A stretch of 64,000 nucleotides of DNA. It comes from Alteromonas stellipolaris (GTDB lineage: Bacteria; Pseudomonadota; Gammaproteobacteria; Enterobacterales; Alteromonadaceae). The translations under genes and the position numbers were made by a program. Each line of letters starts with the position of its first letter. The stretch's first letter is position 1. The stretch covers positions 1,674,001-1,738,000 of the forward strand of contig NZ_CP013926.1 of the NCBI RefSeq assembly GCF_001562115.1, given 5' to 3'. The notes below the pieces were generated by a model. It did not search any database and was not told the origin of the DNA. It saw only the letters and a program-made list of their open reading frames with translations. This document shows, in pieces, positions 1-9,578 of this stretch.

Positions 1-368
1 ACTGCCGTTCGGTTAATACTTCCAACCAATACCCCATCGTCATCAACCACAGGGTAAACGCGAGGCTTATCTTTAATAAGTAATTGTGCCAGTTCTATTA
101 CCGACAGATACGGTTTAATAACCACAACCGGTGCTTTCATTATTTCAGCTACACGGCAAATCTGCTCTCGGTAGTAACTTGACGCTATCATTTGAGCAAT
201 GCAATCTTGCTCAGACAAAAAACCAATCACCTTACCCTTAATATCAATTACTGGGCCTCCACTTTGCCCGCAAGCCAACAAAGCCTCAACGGCTTCGGCC
301 ACTGTCATATCCCCATTTAGTTTCACGGGGTGAGTATTCATATAATCACTGACTAGCAACGATTCCAT
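1..368 (-). CDS. CBS-domain protein (partial, C-terminus beyond window)
   Basis: The reading frame starts at an ATG at 366-368 on the minus strand, preceded by an AGAGAAAT ribosome-binding stretch, and runs off the left edge, so about 122 residues are visible. The translation begins MESLLVSDYMNTHPVKLNGD and shows two CBS-type repeats: one around 'VAEAVEALLACGQSGGPVID' and a second beginning near 'IMKAPVVVVKPYLSVIELA'. CBS pairs usually bind adenosyl nucleotides and regulate a partner. No extra catalytic domain is visible in this part, so the regulated target is unknown. Confidence 0.8.
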   Translation of the reverse strand, partial: MESLLVSDYMNTHPVKLNGDMTVAEAVEALLACGQSGGPVIDIKGKVIGFLSEQDCIAQMIASSYYREQICRVAEIMKAPVVVIKPYLSVIELAQLLIKDKPRVYPVVDDDGVLVGSINRTA

Positions 369-619
369 ATTTCTCTCCCAGCCGTGGCGTCTTTTATAGT
401 TTTATACAGCGTGAAGACGAAACGGCACTGCTTGTTATAGTAATGATGTAACGCAATGTTATTTTTTTGTAATCAAATTATTTTGTTACGCTTTAAGCCT
501 AGTAGACTATGGCTATGACAGCTACTTTTTCTATTCGATTTTACTCACTAAAACTGGATTTTAAGCAGCTGTTTAAAGCAAATTGCGCACTTACCACAAA
601 TGTCACATAGCACACTGAA

Positions 620-3600
620 TTAGGCTGCCTTTAACTCATTCAAAAATACGGCTATCTCGTTAATGGCATCTGGCAATACATTGTCTATTTCCAGCAACTT
701 TTCATCCTTGGCGAGTCGCTCAATATCACTAAAACGACGTTGCACCATCACAGCGCCAATATCACCCGCCATTCCTTTAATGGTATGAGACACCAGTTTA
801 ATTTTAGAGACATCTTTGTCGTTTACAGCAGCTTTAATTTCGTCACATTTGCTAGGCACACTTTCAATAAACATTTCACATATTTTATCGAATAAAACCT
901 GGTTATTCGCCAACCGTGACAAGGCGCGTGACTTTTCCCAAACGGGTGCATCACTTCCTTCTGACGAAGAGGGTGTCATATGTGAGATAGATATCACAGG
1001 TGTTGATGGTGCCGATACTGAGGAGGGCGAGGAAAGCGAGGAAGATAAACAAGATGGAGAAACTGGAGAAGACTCCGTAAAGCCCGATGACGCCGCCAAA
1101 GCGGGACGCTCACTTGCATATTCGCCATGCGCTACTTGTGTATCGCCCAGTACCGATTTACCTAGAAATTGGGGGCTGTACGCAGACTGGATCCAATTGA
1201 TAATTTTAGGCTCTACCATGCTTGCCACTATAGGTTTGGTGACATAGTCACTCATGCCTGCTGCAATGCACTTTTCCTTTTCCCCTAACATCGCATTGGC
1301 TGTCATAGCAATAATAGGAATTTGCTGATGTACCTGCCCTGCGCGGCCATCTCGAATAGCGCTAGTACAACTATATCCATCCATTATGGGCATTTGGCAG
1401 TCCATCAAAATACAATGAAGATAGTGCCCTTCTTTTTCGCATTCCCTAACAATATCTAACGCCTGTTCACCGTTGCTGGCAGTTTTCACCGAAACGGGCA
1501 AATTATCAAGTACCCCTTTCGCCACTTCTATATTGATAGCGTTGTCATCCACTATAAGCACATGAGCCCCAGCAATACTCTCTTTTTCTATATCCGTCGC
1601 ATTCGATTCTACGTGATGTGTAGGTTGATTTTCTATTAACTCCGAAGAAGCGCTATCAACGACTTTTAAGAATTCAGATTTCAGCAAGGGTTTTGTTAAA
1701 ATAGCCGGGGTAAAGTTAGCGTAATATGTGGTTTGCTTTCCAATGCTTTGCAACATACAGATGCGTGGAATGGATATTTGCTTCGCCAAGTTTTCCCAAT
1801 TTTCGTCTACTACCGACAATATGGGGTTATTGTAATCGGTGACGATGACATCAATGGTTTCCCAAGGAACCTCTTCGAAAGACACGGTGTCGGTATAGGT
1901 TTCTACACTGCTACCACCTTCGCTAGTGATTAAGTTATTAATGTTTTGTGCAAGCGGTGGATACTGAGCAAATACAGCTAAACGCAAACCGTCCATTTTA
2001 TTAGATAACGCCAAGCTTTGCTGACTATCAGCGGAAGTAACATCATCTACTGCAACCCAAAATGAAAAGACACTTCCTTGGCCTTGTGTGGAAGAAAAAT
2101 CGATATCTCCGCCCAATAAAACACTGAGCTGTTTACATATAGATAAACCCAATCCTGTGCCACCAAATCGTGTAGCAACAGAAGCATCTGCTTGGGTAAA
2201 CGCTGTGAAAAGCTTTGACTGGTGCTCCTTTGCAATGCCAATACCCGTGTCGGTTATCGACACATGAAGCTGCACTTTGCCCTCGTCACTGCCTTTAAGT
2301 GATGCAGTAAGCGCCACATGCCCCCGTTCGGTAAATTTGACGGCATTATTCACCAAGTTACTAATAATTTGAGAAACACGATGTGGATCTGACACCAAGG
2401 TTTCAGCTTTTAACCCTGTGGTATCGACAAGAAACTCTAAACCCTTGTTGTGGGCTCGTACCGCCAATGATGAAGATAATGTTTCTATTAATTGCACAGG
2501 GTTAAACGCTTGCACGTTTAAATCTAATTTCCCGGCTTCAATTTTCGACATATCTAGTATGTCATTAATTAACACACTCAAATTGTTACAACTTACATCC
2601 ATCATAGCCGCGAGCTGTTCCGCTTTAGAAGAAAGAGGCTGACGTTTCAACAAATTAAGCGACCCAACTATACCGTTTAAAGGGGTCCGCATTTCATGAC
2701 TGATGCTTGAGATAAACGCACTTTTTACCTGACTAGCTTGTTGCGCTTCATCCCGTGCTTCTGCTAGTTGCTTAGTGCGACTTTGCACCTTTTCTTCAAG
2801 TTCTAGATTATTTTTCTCGATGGCCCTTTGGGTATTACGTTCTTCAGTGATGTCTCGTAAAACCACTGCCACGCCTGAGTATTGACCTTGCTCCCCCCAT
2901 ATGGGAGACACAGTAACCGCTAAGCAATTCTCAATACCTGACGTTTGTTTATATAAAATTTCATCCTGAAAGTAGCCGGTTCGTGCTACCTCAGCATTTA
3001 AGTATTTATCCCAAGATATGGGGCGTATCGACGCAAACGCACCATAGTGATGCCCTAATATGGTCGAACTGGGCAGTCTGAATAATCGCTCTGCGGCCAT
3101 GTTCCAGCTTTTTACTATGCCCGCAATATCCATACTGACTATAGCGTCACTTGACCCTGCCACAATGGCTGCCGACTCACCGCGAGCTTCTGCCAGTTCA
3201 TAGCTCTTTTTAGCACTACGATGAAAAAATAGTAATACCGCTGCGAACAAGATAGACATTGCCAACAGAAAACCGTAAACCGCCAATCGCCTGTCGTTCA
3301 TTAAACTGACAATAGTTTTTGCAGGAAGCGCAAGATGCACGTAAATAAATTTGGGGCTCGGTGAACTACTTACAATGACTCTTCGACTTGCGATGTATAT
3401 CTCACTCTTGTTTCCATCAATGCTATTTTTTAACAAACGAGCCCCTTCATATAAGGGCGATGAAAATTCAGTGTGCCATGTTTCTTCAGGTGAAAGGTCT
3501 TTACTATAACTAAAGTTTTTTTCTGGATGGTAGATGAAATAGCCTTCTTCATCAGTAAGGTAAAGTTCTTGTGGCGACATTGCGAATTGCTTCATACCAA

Positions 3601-4291
3601 CTAACGCTATAGCAGTATTGACGTTCATAATGATAAAACCGAACCGTTCACCACTCCCTCTAAAGATAGGTAAGGATAGACGGATCACAGGTTTATAAGG
3701 AAACTCGACTTTGCCGTATTCTTTATTGAGACTAATACCAGACATGTACAGTTCGTTTCGAGATAACTTTGCGCTTTCTTGGTAATAGTCTCTTTCGCTC
3801 TTCTTTTGAAGGTCAACGCTGTGTACTGCTGCTATTTTTAGACCATCTCTTTCAACTCGCACTACTTCTTGACCATTGTCTTCAACGCTAATAATTCGAA
3901 GTTGATCAACTTCTTCGTTATTTTCTATAAAGGCGATAAAAATTGTCTCTAAACGCTTTTTCCACAGCGCGAAGCTGGTGTTTTCTTTGGGATCCACGCC
4001 ATCATTCTCAATTGCGCGTGGAATACCTGATATCGGCGGCGTGGCGTGTAGAAATTTTAAATTATCGGCATATTGGGCGGCTTGGCGTTGGGTAAAGCCC
4101 TCTATTTCACTTGTTCGATGATTTAACTCGGATGACACATCATCTAAAACGCTTTGCGAAAGATTACTTTCAAATAAAAGGGCCACAACCATGGTAACTA
4201 AAATTGCCCCAATAACAGCGAAGCCCAGCATTTTTTGGGAATACTTTGCTCCCAGTTTCTGTTTTATAACCGCTGCCAAGGTGAAATACAT
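620..4291 (-). CDS. Hybrid sensor histidine kinase (Cache-PAS-HisKA-HATPase-REC-Hpt)
   Basis: This is a 1223-residue inner-membrane hybrid kinase. A transmembrane segment (about 21-40) is followed by a large periplasmic Cache-like sensor region (about 45-330) and a second transmembrane segment (about 337-357). Next come a PAS domain (about 370-490), HisKA with phospho-acceptor His near 532 in SSISHEMRTPLNG, and an HATPase with GTGLGLSIC. The following receiver-like segment looks degenerate: it has DVIVTDYNNP but no acidic pair at its start. A full receiver follows (VLIVDDNAINIEVA, LMDCQMPIMDGYS). A serine/proline-rich linker leads to a C-terminal Hpt domain (VSHTIKGMAGDIGA). The layout resembles BarA/ArcB-type phosphorelays. 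The ligand and output regulator are not evident, and no response-regulator gene is adjacent. It is divergent from sbcB. Confidence 0.9.
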   Translation of the reverse strand: MYFTLAAVIKQKLGAKYSQKMLGFAVIGAILVTMVVALLFESNLSQSVLDDVSSELNHRTSEIEGFTQRQAAQYADNLKFLHATPPISGIPRAIENDGVDPKENTSFALWKKRLETIFIAFIENNEEVDQLRIISVEDNGQEVVRVERDGLKIAAVHSVDLQKKSERDYYQESAKLSRNELYMSGISLNKEYGKVEFPYKPVIRLSLPIFRGSGERFGFIIMNVNTAIALVGMKQFAMSPQELYLTDEEGYFIYHPEKNFSYSKDLSPEETWHTEFSSPLYEGARLLKNSIDGNKSEIYIASRRVIVSSSPSPKFIYVHLALPAKTIVSLMNDRRLAVYGFLLAMSILFAAVLLFFHRSAKKSYELAEARGESAAIVAGSSDAIVSMDIAGIVKSWNMAAERLFRLPSSTILGHHYGAFASIRPISWDKYLNAEVARTGYFQDEILYKQTSGIENCLAVTVSPIWGEQGQYSGVAVVLRDITEERNTQRAIEKNNLELEEKVQSRTKQLAEARDEAQQASQVKSAFISSISHEMRTPLNGIVGSLNLLKRQPLSSKAEQLAAMMDVSCNNLSVLINDILDMSKIEAGKLDLNVQAFNPVQLIETLSSSLAVRAHNKGLEFLVDTTGLKAETLVSDPHRVSQIISNLVNNAVKFTERGHVALTASLKGSDEGKVQLHVSITDTGIGIAKEHQSKLFTAFTQADASVATRFGGTGLGLSICKQLSVLLGGDIDFSSTQGQGSVFSFWVAVDDVTSADSQQSLALSNKMDGLRLAVFAQYPPLAQNINNLITSEGGSSVETYTDTVSFEEVPWETIDVIVTDYNNPILSVVDENWENLAKQISIPRICMLQSIGKQTTYYANFTPAILTKPLLKSEFLKVVDSASSELIENQPTHHVESNATDIEKESIAGAHVLIVDDNAINIEVAKGVLDNLPVSVKTASNGEQALDIVRECEKEGHYLHCILMDCQMPIMDGYSCTSAIRDGRAGQVHQQIPIIAMTANAMLGEKEKCIAAGMSDYVTKPIVASMVEPKIINWIQSAYSPQFLGKSVLGDTQVAHGEYASERPALAASSGFTESSPVSPSCLSSSLSSPSSVSAPSTPVISISHMTPSSSEGSDAPVWEKSRALSRLANNQVLFDKICEMFIESVPSKCDEIKAAVNDKDVSKIKLVSHTIKGMAGDIGAVMVQRRFSDIERLAKDEKLLEIDNVLPDAINEIAVFLNELKAA

Positions 4292-4445
4292 TCCAATTAT
4301 CTGATATACATTAAAAACTAGTTTCAGATTTACAGATTAGCAAGTTATAGATTAAATTCGTTTTGAATAGCTAGGTTTGGTATTCAAACCCACGCAGTGT
4401 ACACTGCCAGCATGATGACACTTATTCAAAAATGTAACCTAGAAC

Positions 4446-5879
4446 ATGCACGAACCTAGCTTTCTTTGGTACGATTTCGAAACGTTCGGTACCAGTGGTC
4501 AAAAAGATTTACCTTGTCAGTTCGCCGCTATTAGAACCGATCTGGATTTTAATATTATTGGTAAGCCCATTAATATCATGAGCGCCATCGCTAACGATTA
4601 CTTGCCCCACCCTGAAGCCTGTTTGGTTACCGGCATTACGCCTCAACAAACCTTACGTGACGGCTCGAACGAAGCTGATTTTGCCAAACGTATTTATGAA
4701 GAAATGTCGACCCCCAACACCTGTAGTTTGGGGTTTAATAGCATACGCTTCGATGATGAAGTCGCTCGTTTCTTGTTTTACCGAAACTTCTATGACCCTT
4801 ATTCCAGAGAATGGCGAAATGGAAATAGCCGATGGGATATTATAGATTTAGCGCGAGCATGCTATGCACTTCGCCCTGATGGCATAAACTGGCCAGCTCG
4901 TGAAGATGGTACGCCTAGCTTCAAGCTAGAACACTTAACCAAAGAAAACGGCATAAGTCATGAGAACGCTCACGATGCATTAAGTGACGTTCACGCCACT
5001 ATCGCCTTAGCAAAGCTCATTAAAGAAAAGCAGCCTAGATTATTCGAATACGCTTATTCGCTTCGTAGTAAGCATAATGTGGCTAACCAGTTTGATTTAA
5101 CTAAGCCTTCCGTTTTGTTGCATATTTCAGCTAAGTTGCCTGCTAGCCAAGGGTGTTGTACGTGGATAATGCCTGTTGCTAAACACCCTACCAACAGTAA
5201 CGCAATTATTGCCGTAGACTTGTCAAAGCCTATCGATAGCTTACTTAACGATTCTCCTGAAGAGATAAAAGCCAAACTTTACGCGCGCTATGAGCCTGGC
5301 AGTGATGCCAATAGTTTGCGCCCTGGGTTGAAGCTCATTCATATTAACCGCTCTCCTTTTGTGACTACTGCAAAAGCAATGACAGAAGATAACGCGCATA
5401 GATTAGGGTTAGACAGAGATGCCTGCCTTGAAAATTACCGTATTTTGGCGCAAGAGCGTGACTTAGGCATGAAGTTGTCAAAAGTGTATGAAAACGACGC
5501 AGATGATAAAGAGCAAGATATCGATCATGCCCTTTATAGCGGAGGTTTTTTAAGTACTGAAGATCGCCATTGGTGCGATAAAGTACTGGAATCAAGCCCA
5601 GAACAACTTGGCGCCTTATCTGAAGACACTCAGCATGTAGGCCTTAGGGCTTTATTGTTTAGATATAGAGCGCGTAATTACCCGTCAACACTTACCTATG
5701 ATGAAACGCTGAAGTGGCAACGACATCGACAAGAGCGTTTAACCGACTCCACTTCACCAGCATCGATTACGCTTGAGCATTATATGAGCACGTTAGAACG
5801 CCTTGCCCATGAACATGTTGATAATCCCGAAAAACAAGCGATATTAAGAGCATTATTTCAATATGCCGAAAACCTTTGA
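4446..5879 (+). CDS. sbcB: Exodeoxyribonuclease I
   Basis: The 477-residue protein matches the usual length of exonuclease I, the 3'-5' single-strand DNA exonuclease used in recombination and mismatch repair. The DEDD-type catalytic residues are visible: Asp10 and Glu12 in YDFETFGT near the N-terminus, and the His/Asp pair in ENAHDALSDVHAT near the end of the exonuclease domain. The SH3-like and C-terminal helical regions of the family fill the rest. It stands alone, divergent from the hybrid kinase, with about 150 bp between the two starts that must hold both promoters. Confidence 0.95.
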   Translation: MHEPSFLWYDFETFGTSGQKDLPCQFAAIRTDLDFNIIGKPINIMSAIANDYLPHPEACLVTGITPQQTLRDGSNEADFAKRIYEEMSTPNTCSLGFNSIRFDDEVARFLFYRNFYDPYSREWRNGNSRWDIIDLARACYALRPDGINWPAREDGTPSFKLEHLTKENGISHENAHDALSDVHATIALAKLIKEKQPRLFEYAYSLRSKHNVANQFDLTKPSVLLHISAKLPASQGCCTWIMPVAKHPTNSNAIIAVDLSKPIDSLLNDSPEEIKAKLYARYEPGSDANSLRPGLKLIHINRSPFVTTAKAMTEDNAHRLGLDRDACLENYRILAQERDLGMKLSKVYENDADDKEQDIDHALYSGGFLSTEDRHWCDKVLESSPEQLGALSEDTQHVGLRALLFRYRARNYPSTLTYDETLKWQRHRQERLTDSTSPASITLEHYMSTLERLAHEHVDNPEKQAILRALFQYAENL

Positions 5880-5918
5880 CGAGACGCAACGAATCGCATT
5901 ACATTAAACTTATGTCTA

Positions 5919-5946
5919 ATGCATTATTGTAATCACAATAATGCAT
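5919..5946. repeat. Perfect 12-bp inverted repeat between sbcB and fapA-like gene
   Basis: ATGCATTATTGT and its exact reverse complement are separated by AATC. No T-run follows on the plus strand, so it is not a canonical rho-independent terminator. It lies 40 bp after the sbcB stop and 70 bp before the next start. It could be a transcription-factor operator or an mRNA hairpin. Confidence 0.6.
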
Positions 5947-6015
5947 AAACACGCTTAAGTCTGCAGCGTTAAGGTCGATATTGACTATAGAAAAGTAAGC
6001 AAGACGGCTCAAAGG

Positions 6016-7683
6016 ATGAATGTAGTAATGAACGGCGTAACCATAAGCTTTGATAAAACAAGAACTCATATAAACCTGACGCTAAACCCTTCAGAGTTTT
6101 CTAAAGAAATAGATATACGCCAAGTAAAAGCCGAGTTAGAAGCCGGTGAAACTAAACGGTTATACGTTTCAGATGCGGCTTTAAAATCGGCTTGTGATAC
6201 TGCTAATCATTACTTTAAAACCGGTGATAACACCTTGGTCCAAGAGCGAGTTGGAGAGAGAAGGAACGCTGAAATAGAGTTTCGTATTCCTGAAGACGCA
6301 ATGACAGCTAACCTTGTGATCACGTCACCTTACGGTGGTAAATCTCCCACGTTAAACACCATCAAGTCTTTAGCCTTTAAAAATAATATCCATCGAGGTC
6401 TTGGCACACGAGTTATCGAAGCCATGTTGATGGAAGCGCGAAAATCACCTCCAGGCACTGTTATTGAGCGTACCGTAGCGAAAGGCCTACCTGCTAGAAA
6501 TGGCCGTTCTTCTCGATTTATTCCTTTAGTGCCTAATGCACTTGAACGTATATTAAAACCGCAAACCAATGAAGGTGAGCGGGTTGATATGCGAAACCTA
6601 GGTGAGGTTATCTGCGTCAAAGTAGACACACCCGTACTTCGCAGAACTGAGCCTACCCTAGGCAGAAGTGGCTTCGATGTGCGCGGTAGCAAGCTACCTC
6701 CTGTTCCTGGTGAATGGATAGAGTTTCGCAAAGGCACTGGTACCGTTCAGGCCGATGACGATCAAAATTTATTGGTGTCATCCATTGCAGGTATGCCTAA
6801 ATACCAAGACCAAACCATGAATATCGACGATACCTATATATGTAACGGAGTAAATGTGGGTACAGGTCACGTAAATTATGAAGGCGCAGTGCTGGTCAAT
6901 GGCGACGTGACGGAAAAAATGCAAATAAAAGCAGAAGGCGACGTTACCATAAACGGTTTTGTAGAGTCTGCTCACATTGAATCTGGTGGCGATATTATTA
7001 TCACCGAAGGTGCTATGGGGAAAGTAAATGACAGTGCGGGTGAATTCAACTGCCACCTTATAGCGAAAGGCAGTATTCACGTTCAGCATGGTCAAGGTAT
7101 CGAAATTCAGTGTTCGGGCAACATTACTGTTGGCCGTCAATTAGCTTACAGTAAGCTCCACTGTGGTGGTGCAGTTATTGTGGGTCAAATAGACAAGCCA
7201 ATGGGTAACTTGTTTGCTTGCGATATCGTAAGCCAAGATAGAATAGAGGCTGGCACCCTTGGTGCGGTATCTGGCAGTATGCTTAAAGTTGATTTTAGCC
7301 CAGGCTTTGCACAACTACTTGAACGCAAAGATGCGTTAGATGAGCTTGTTCGCCAACTTCGCGAAAACAACAGCAAGCACAAAGAAAAAATTGATATTTT
7401 GAAAAGTAAAAAAGTGCCTAAAGAACTTAAAACAAAAGTGACTGAAGCCCTTGAAATGTTCAATAACGAAAATGCATTGCTTGATTGGATTGAAATGAAA
7501 GTGCTAGAAATTAACGATGCGAAAATTCAGTACCAACAAGATATCAAGCTAATTGCCAATAAGAAGCTCTACCCTGGTGTAACAGCCAAATTGAACAATC
7601 GTAATTGGCGCTCAGAGCGTGAGTATGAAAGAGCCCACATTCATTATGATTCTCATCAATGGCATTACGAACCTATCATCTAA
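6016..7683 (+). CDS. FapA family (DUF342) protein
   Basis: The 555-residue protein has the DUF342/FapA architecture. An N-terminal mixed domain is followed by a central right-handed beta-repeat region (about 280-410), with recurring glycine-rich turns such as VLVNGDVTEKMQIKAEGDV and GFVESAHIESGGDIIIT. A C-terminal coiled-coil-like stretch (about 435-520) is rich in Lys, Glu and Leu. Members of this family are polymer-like cytoplasmic proteins of poorly defined function, some affecting flagellar or polar organisation. The gene has its own promoter region and a shared terminator downstream. Function is not predicted beyond the family. Confidence 0.85.
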   Translation: MNVVMNGVTISFDKTRTHINLTLNPSEFSKEIDIRQVKAELEAGETKRLYVSDAALKSACDTANHYFKTGDNTLVQERVGERRNAEIEFRIPEDAMTANLVITSPYGGKSPTLNTIKSLAFKNNIHRGLGTRVIEAMLMEARKSPPGTVIERTVAKGLPARNGRSSRFIPLVPNALERILKPQTNEGERVDMRNLGEVICVKVDTPVLRRTEPTLGRSGFDVRGSKLPPVPGEWIEFRKGTGTVQADDDQNLLVSSIAGMPKYQDQTMNIDDTYICNGVNVGTGHVNYEGAVLVNGDVTEKMQIKAEGDVTINGFVESAHIESGGDIIITEGAMGKVNDSAGEFNCHLIAKGSIHVQHGQGIEIQCSGNITVGRQLAYSKLHCGGAVIVGQIDKPMGNLFACDIVSQDRIEAGTLGAVSGSMLKVDFSPGFAQLLERKDALDELVRQLRENNSKHKEKIDILKSKKVPKELKTKVTEALEMFNNENALLDWIEMKVLEINDAKIQYQQDIKLIANKKLYPGVTAKLNNRNWRSEREYERAHIHYDSHQWHYEPII

Positions 7684-7708
7684 ACTGCTATTATTTCTAA
7701 AAAATAAG

Positions 7709-7754
7709 ACGCTAATACCTAAGACGCTAGGCAAGATGTAAAGAGTATTAGCGT
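7709..7754. terminator. Probable bidirectional terminator
   Basis: ACGCTAATAC and GTATTAGCGT form a 10-bp stem with a 26-nt loop between the convergent fapA-like and GGDEF genes. A short T-rich stretch follows on the plus strand. The long loop lowers confidence. Confidence 0.5.
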
Positions 7755-7790
7755 TTATTGAAGCAGGCTGAACGGCGTTTTCATTGCACG

Positions 7791-9260
7791 TTAGTCTGCT
7801 ACTGATACCTTTGCGATCCCCAACCTTTTTGAGTGATACAAGGCTTTCGTTGTGCGCTCAAGCCAATCGGTGAAGTTTTCACTTTCTTTTAGTTCAGCTA
7901 AGCCCGCACTAACTTGCATTTTCGTATTGTTGTTAAGCACGTCTTGATCGATACATTCCACTAATCGGTCAGCGAGAACCCGCCCCGCATCTAAGGCAGT
8001 TTGTGGGCATAAAATGATAAACTGCTCACCGGTGAAGCGTGACACAATGTCTACTTCTCTTACGGTCGCAAGACATTGAGACGCTACCTGCTTTAAAATA
8101 TTTTCTCTATCGAACTCACTTAATTCACCCCGACAATCACGTTTAACCTCAATCTCCACAACAATTAACGATGCGGTAGTATGAAAACGGTGGAAGCGAG
8201 AAATTTCTTCTTCTGCTTTTTGAATCATGTGATTGCGATTATAAAGCCCAGTCAACGTATCGTGGGCTGACAAAAATTCTAGGGTTCGATTTCGGTCTAG
8301 CAAAGTAGTTTGCAACGATTCTATTTCATCATTCTTCTGCTTCGTTAAACGTTTAAATTGTGAAACGGTTCTATTGCGCCACACTAAGCAAACAATGGCC
8401 AGTAGTACGAAACACGTAGTTACTACTAGTTTGAAGTAATCCCGCTCATAACGAACCTGAACGTTATTCCACTGCTTATAAATATCAACCTTTCGGTTCT
8501 CTGGAATGGTTGCAATGGCAGTATTTAAAATAGGAATAATATCGCGAGAAGATTTGTTAACGCCGAATGCAAGTGAGTCGAACGGTTCGGCATACCCAAC
8601 AATACTCACGTTATCTATTTTTTGATTATTGATATGCGTGTTCACACTTAATAATGAGCCCACCATAACGTCGATGTCCCCCCTTGCCAGTTCAGCAAGC
8701 CCTTCACTTTCCGTCTGCACTAGCTTGAGTCTTAACTCTGGATAATGCCTAGATATGTATTCTACTTGCCTGTACCCCTTCACGACCCCAACGGTTCTGT
8801 GGCCAATGCCTGCGTAACCTTGCAAAATAGGCGTGCCTGAGCGGGCAACTAAAATATTAGGTGCTTCAAAGTATGGCGCAGAGAAATCGAGAAACTGTTT
8901 TCTAAAGTCAGAAACATTCAGCATAGAGATGACCTGGCAGGTACCTTGCTGTACGTACGCCAAACTTTGTTCCCATGATTGAGTTGGCACAAGCTTGAAG
9001 GTTAAGCCAGAAAGCTCAGAAATAGTCTGAATGTAGTCGGCAGAAATACCAACATGATTATTATTTCGTATAGCTTCGTAAGGTGCCCAGTCGGGATCAA
9101 CACAATACGTCACCTCACGAGGAGCCGTGTTATTCATCGATTGTGGTTGAGAAACGTTCTGTTGAAGCGCTTGTGCTGCTAATTCCACTGAGTAAGGAAG
9201 CGTAAGCAAAATTGCTAAGAAGACAAGGCGTAAACACCTGAAAGAAATCAAAAAGACCAC
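7791..9260 (-). CDS. Periplasmic solute-binding sensor with degenerate GGDEF domain
   Basis: The 489-residue protein has an N-terminal signal/anchor (about 8-30) and an SBP_bac_3-type periplasmic module (about 45-270, starting TYCVDPDWAPYEAI). A transmembrane helix follows (about 278-296), then a coiled coil and a C-terminal GGDEF-family domain. The signature position reads RFTGEQFIIL instead of GGDEF or GGEEF, so diguanylate cyclase activity is doubtful. The RxxD inhibitory-site motif just upstream (REVD) is kept, so c-di-GMP binding remains possible. The periplasmic module suggests sensing of an amino acid or similar small molecule. The start is taken at the first Met of the frame. Confidence 0.88.
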   Translation of the reverse strand: MVFLISFRCLRLVFLAILLTLPYSVELAAQALQQNVSQPQSMNNTAPREVTYCVDPDWAPYEAIRNNNHVGISADYIQTISELSGLTFKLVPTQSWEQSLAYVQQGTCQVISMLNVSDFRKQFLDFSAPYFEAPNILVARSGTPILQGYAGIGHRTVGVVKGYRQVEYISRHYPELRLKLVQTESEGLAELARGDIDVMVGSLLSVNTHINNQKIDNVSIVGYAEPFDSLAFGVNKSSRDIIPILNTAIATIPENRKVDIYKQWNNVQVRYERDYFKLVVTTCFVLLAIVCLVWRNRTVSQFKRLTKQKNDEIESLQTTLLDRNRTLEFLSAHDTLTGLYNRNHMIQKAEEEISRFHRFHTTASLIVVEIEVKRDCRGELSEFDRENILKQVASQCLATVREVDIVSRFTGEQFIILCPQTALDAGRVLADRLVECIDQDVLNNNTKMQVSAGLAELKESENFTDWLERTTKALYHSKRLGIAKVSVAD

Positions 9261-9578
9261 CTAAATACAAATACGTAAAATGCGAAAAATCGCATACCAG
9301 AGTATCTAACTTAGCGCCTGCAAATGCAACATCGGTCTAAACTAAAAAATCACGATACCAGCACATTCAGCCAAAATTTAGGCAATGTACCTGCCATTTC
9401 GCTTCATAGTTACTAAATGCCAAGATAACAGATTAAAATTTCGACATTTTTAAATAAGAAAATGAACCTATTAGCGACACAGAGTGAACGCTTCTAGAAT
9501 AATTAGAACACAAATGGCACCGGTTTGCGGTGCCATTTGCTAATAAGTCATGCTTTTTTTGATGTCAATCAAGCTTGA
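9261..9578. other. Intergenic region between GGDEF gene and atoB
   Basis: This 318-bp AT-rich gap should contain the promoter of the GGDEF gene (minus strand) on its left side and the atoB terminator hairpin on its right. No conserved ORF was seen. Confidence 0.5.
9511..9539 (-). terminator. atoB rho-independent terminator
   Basis: An 11-bp perfect stem (CAAATGGCACC paired with GGTGCCATTTG) with a 7-nt loop lies 40 bp after the atoB stop. On the minus strand it is followed by a T/A-rich tail. Confidence 0.75.

Noticed and set aside
816..1247. 143-codon plus-strand open frame
   Set aside because: Antisense to the Ser/Pro-rich linker and Hpt end of the hybrid kinase; low-complexity product without a family.
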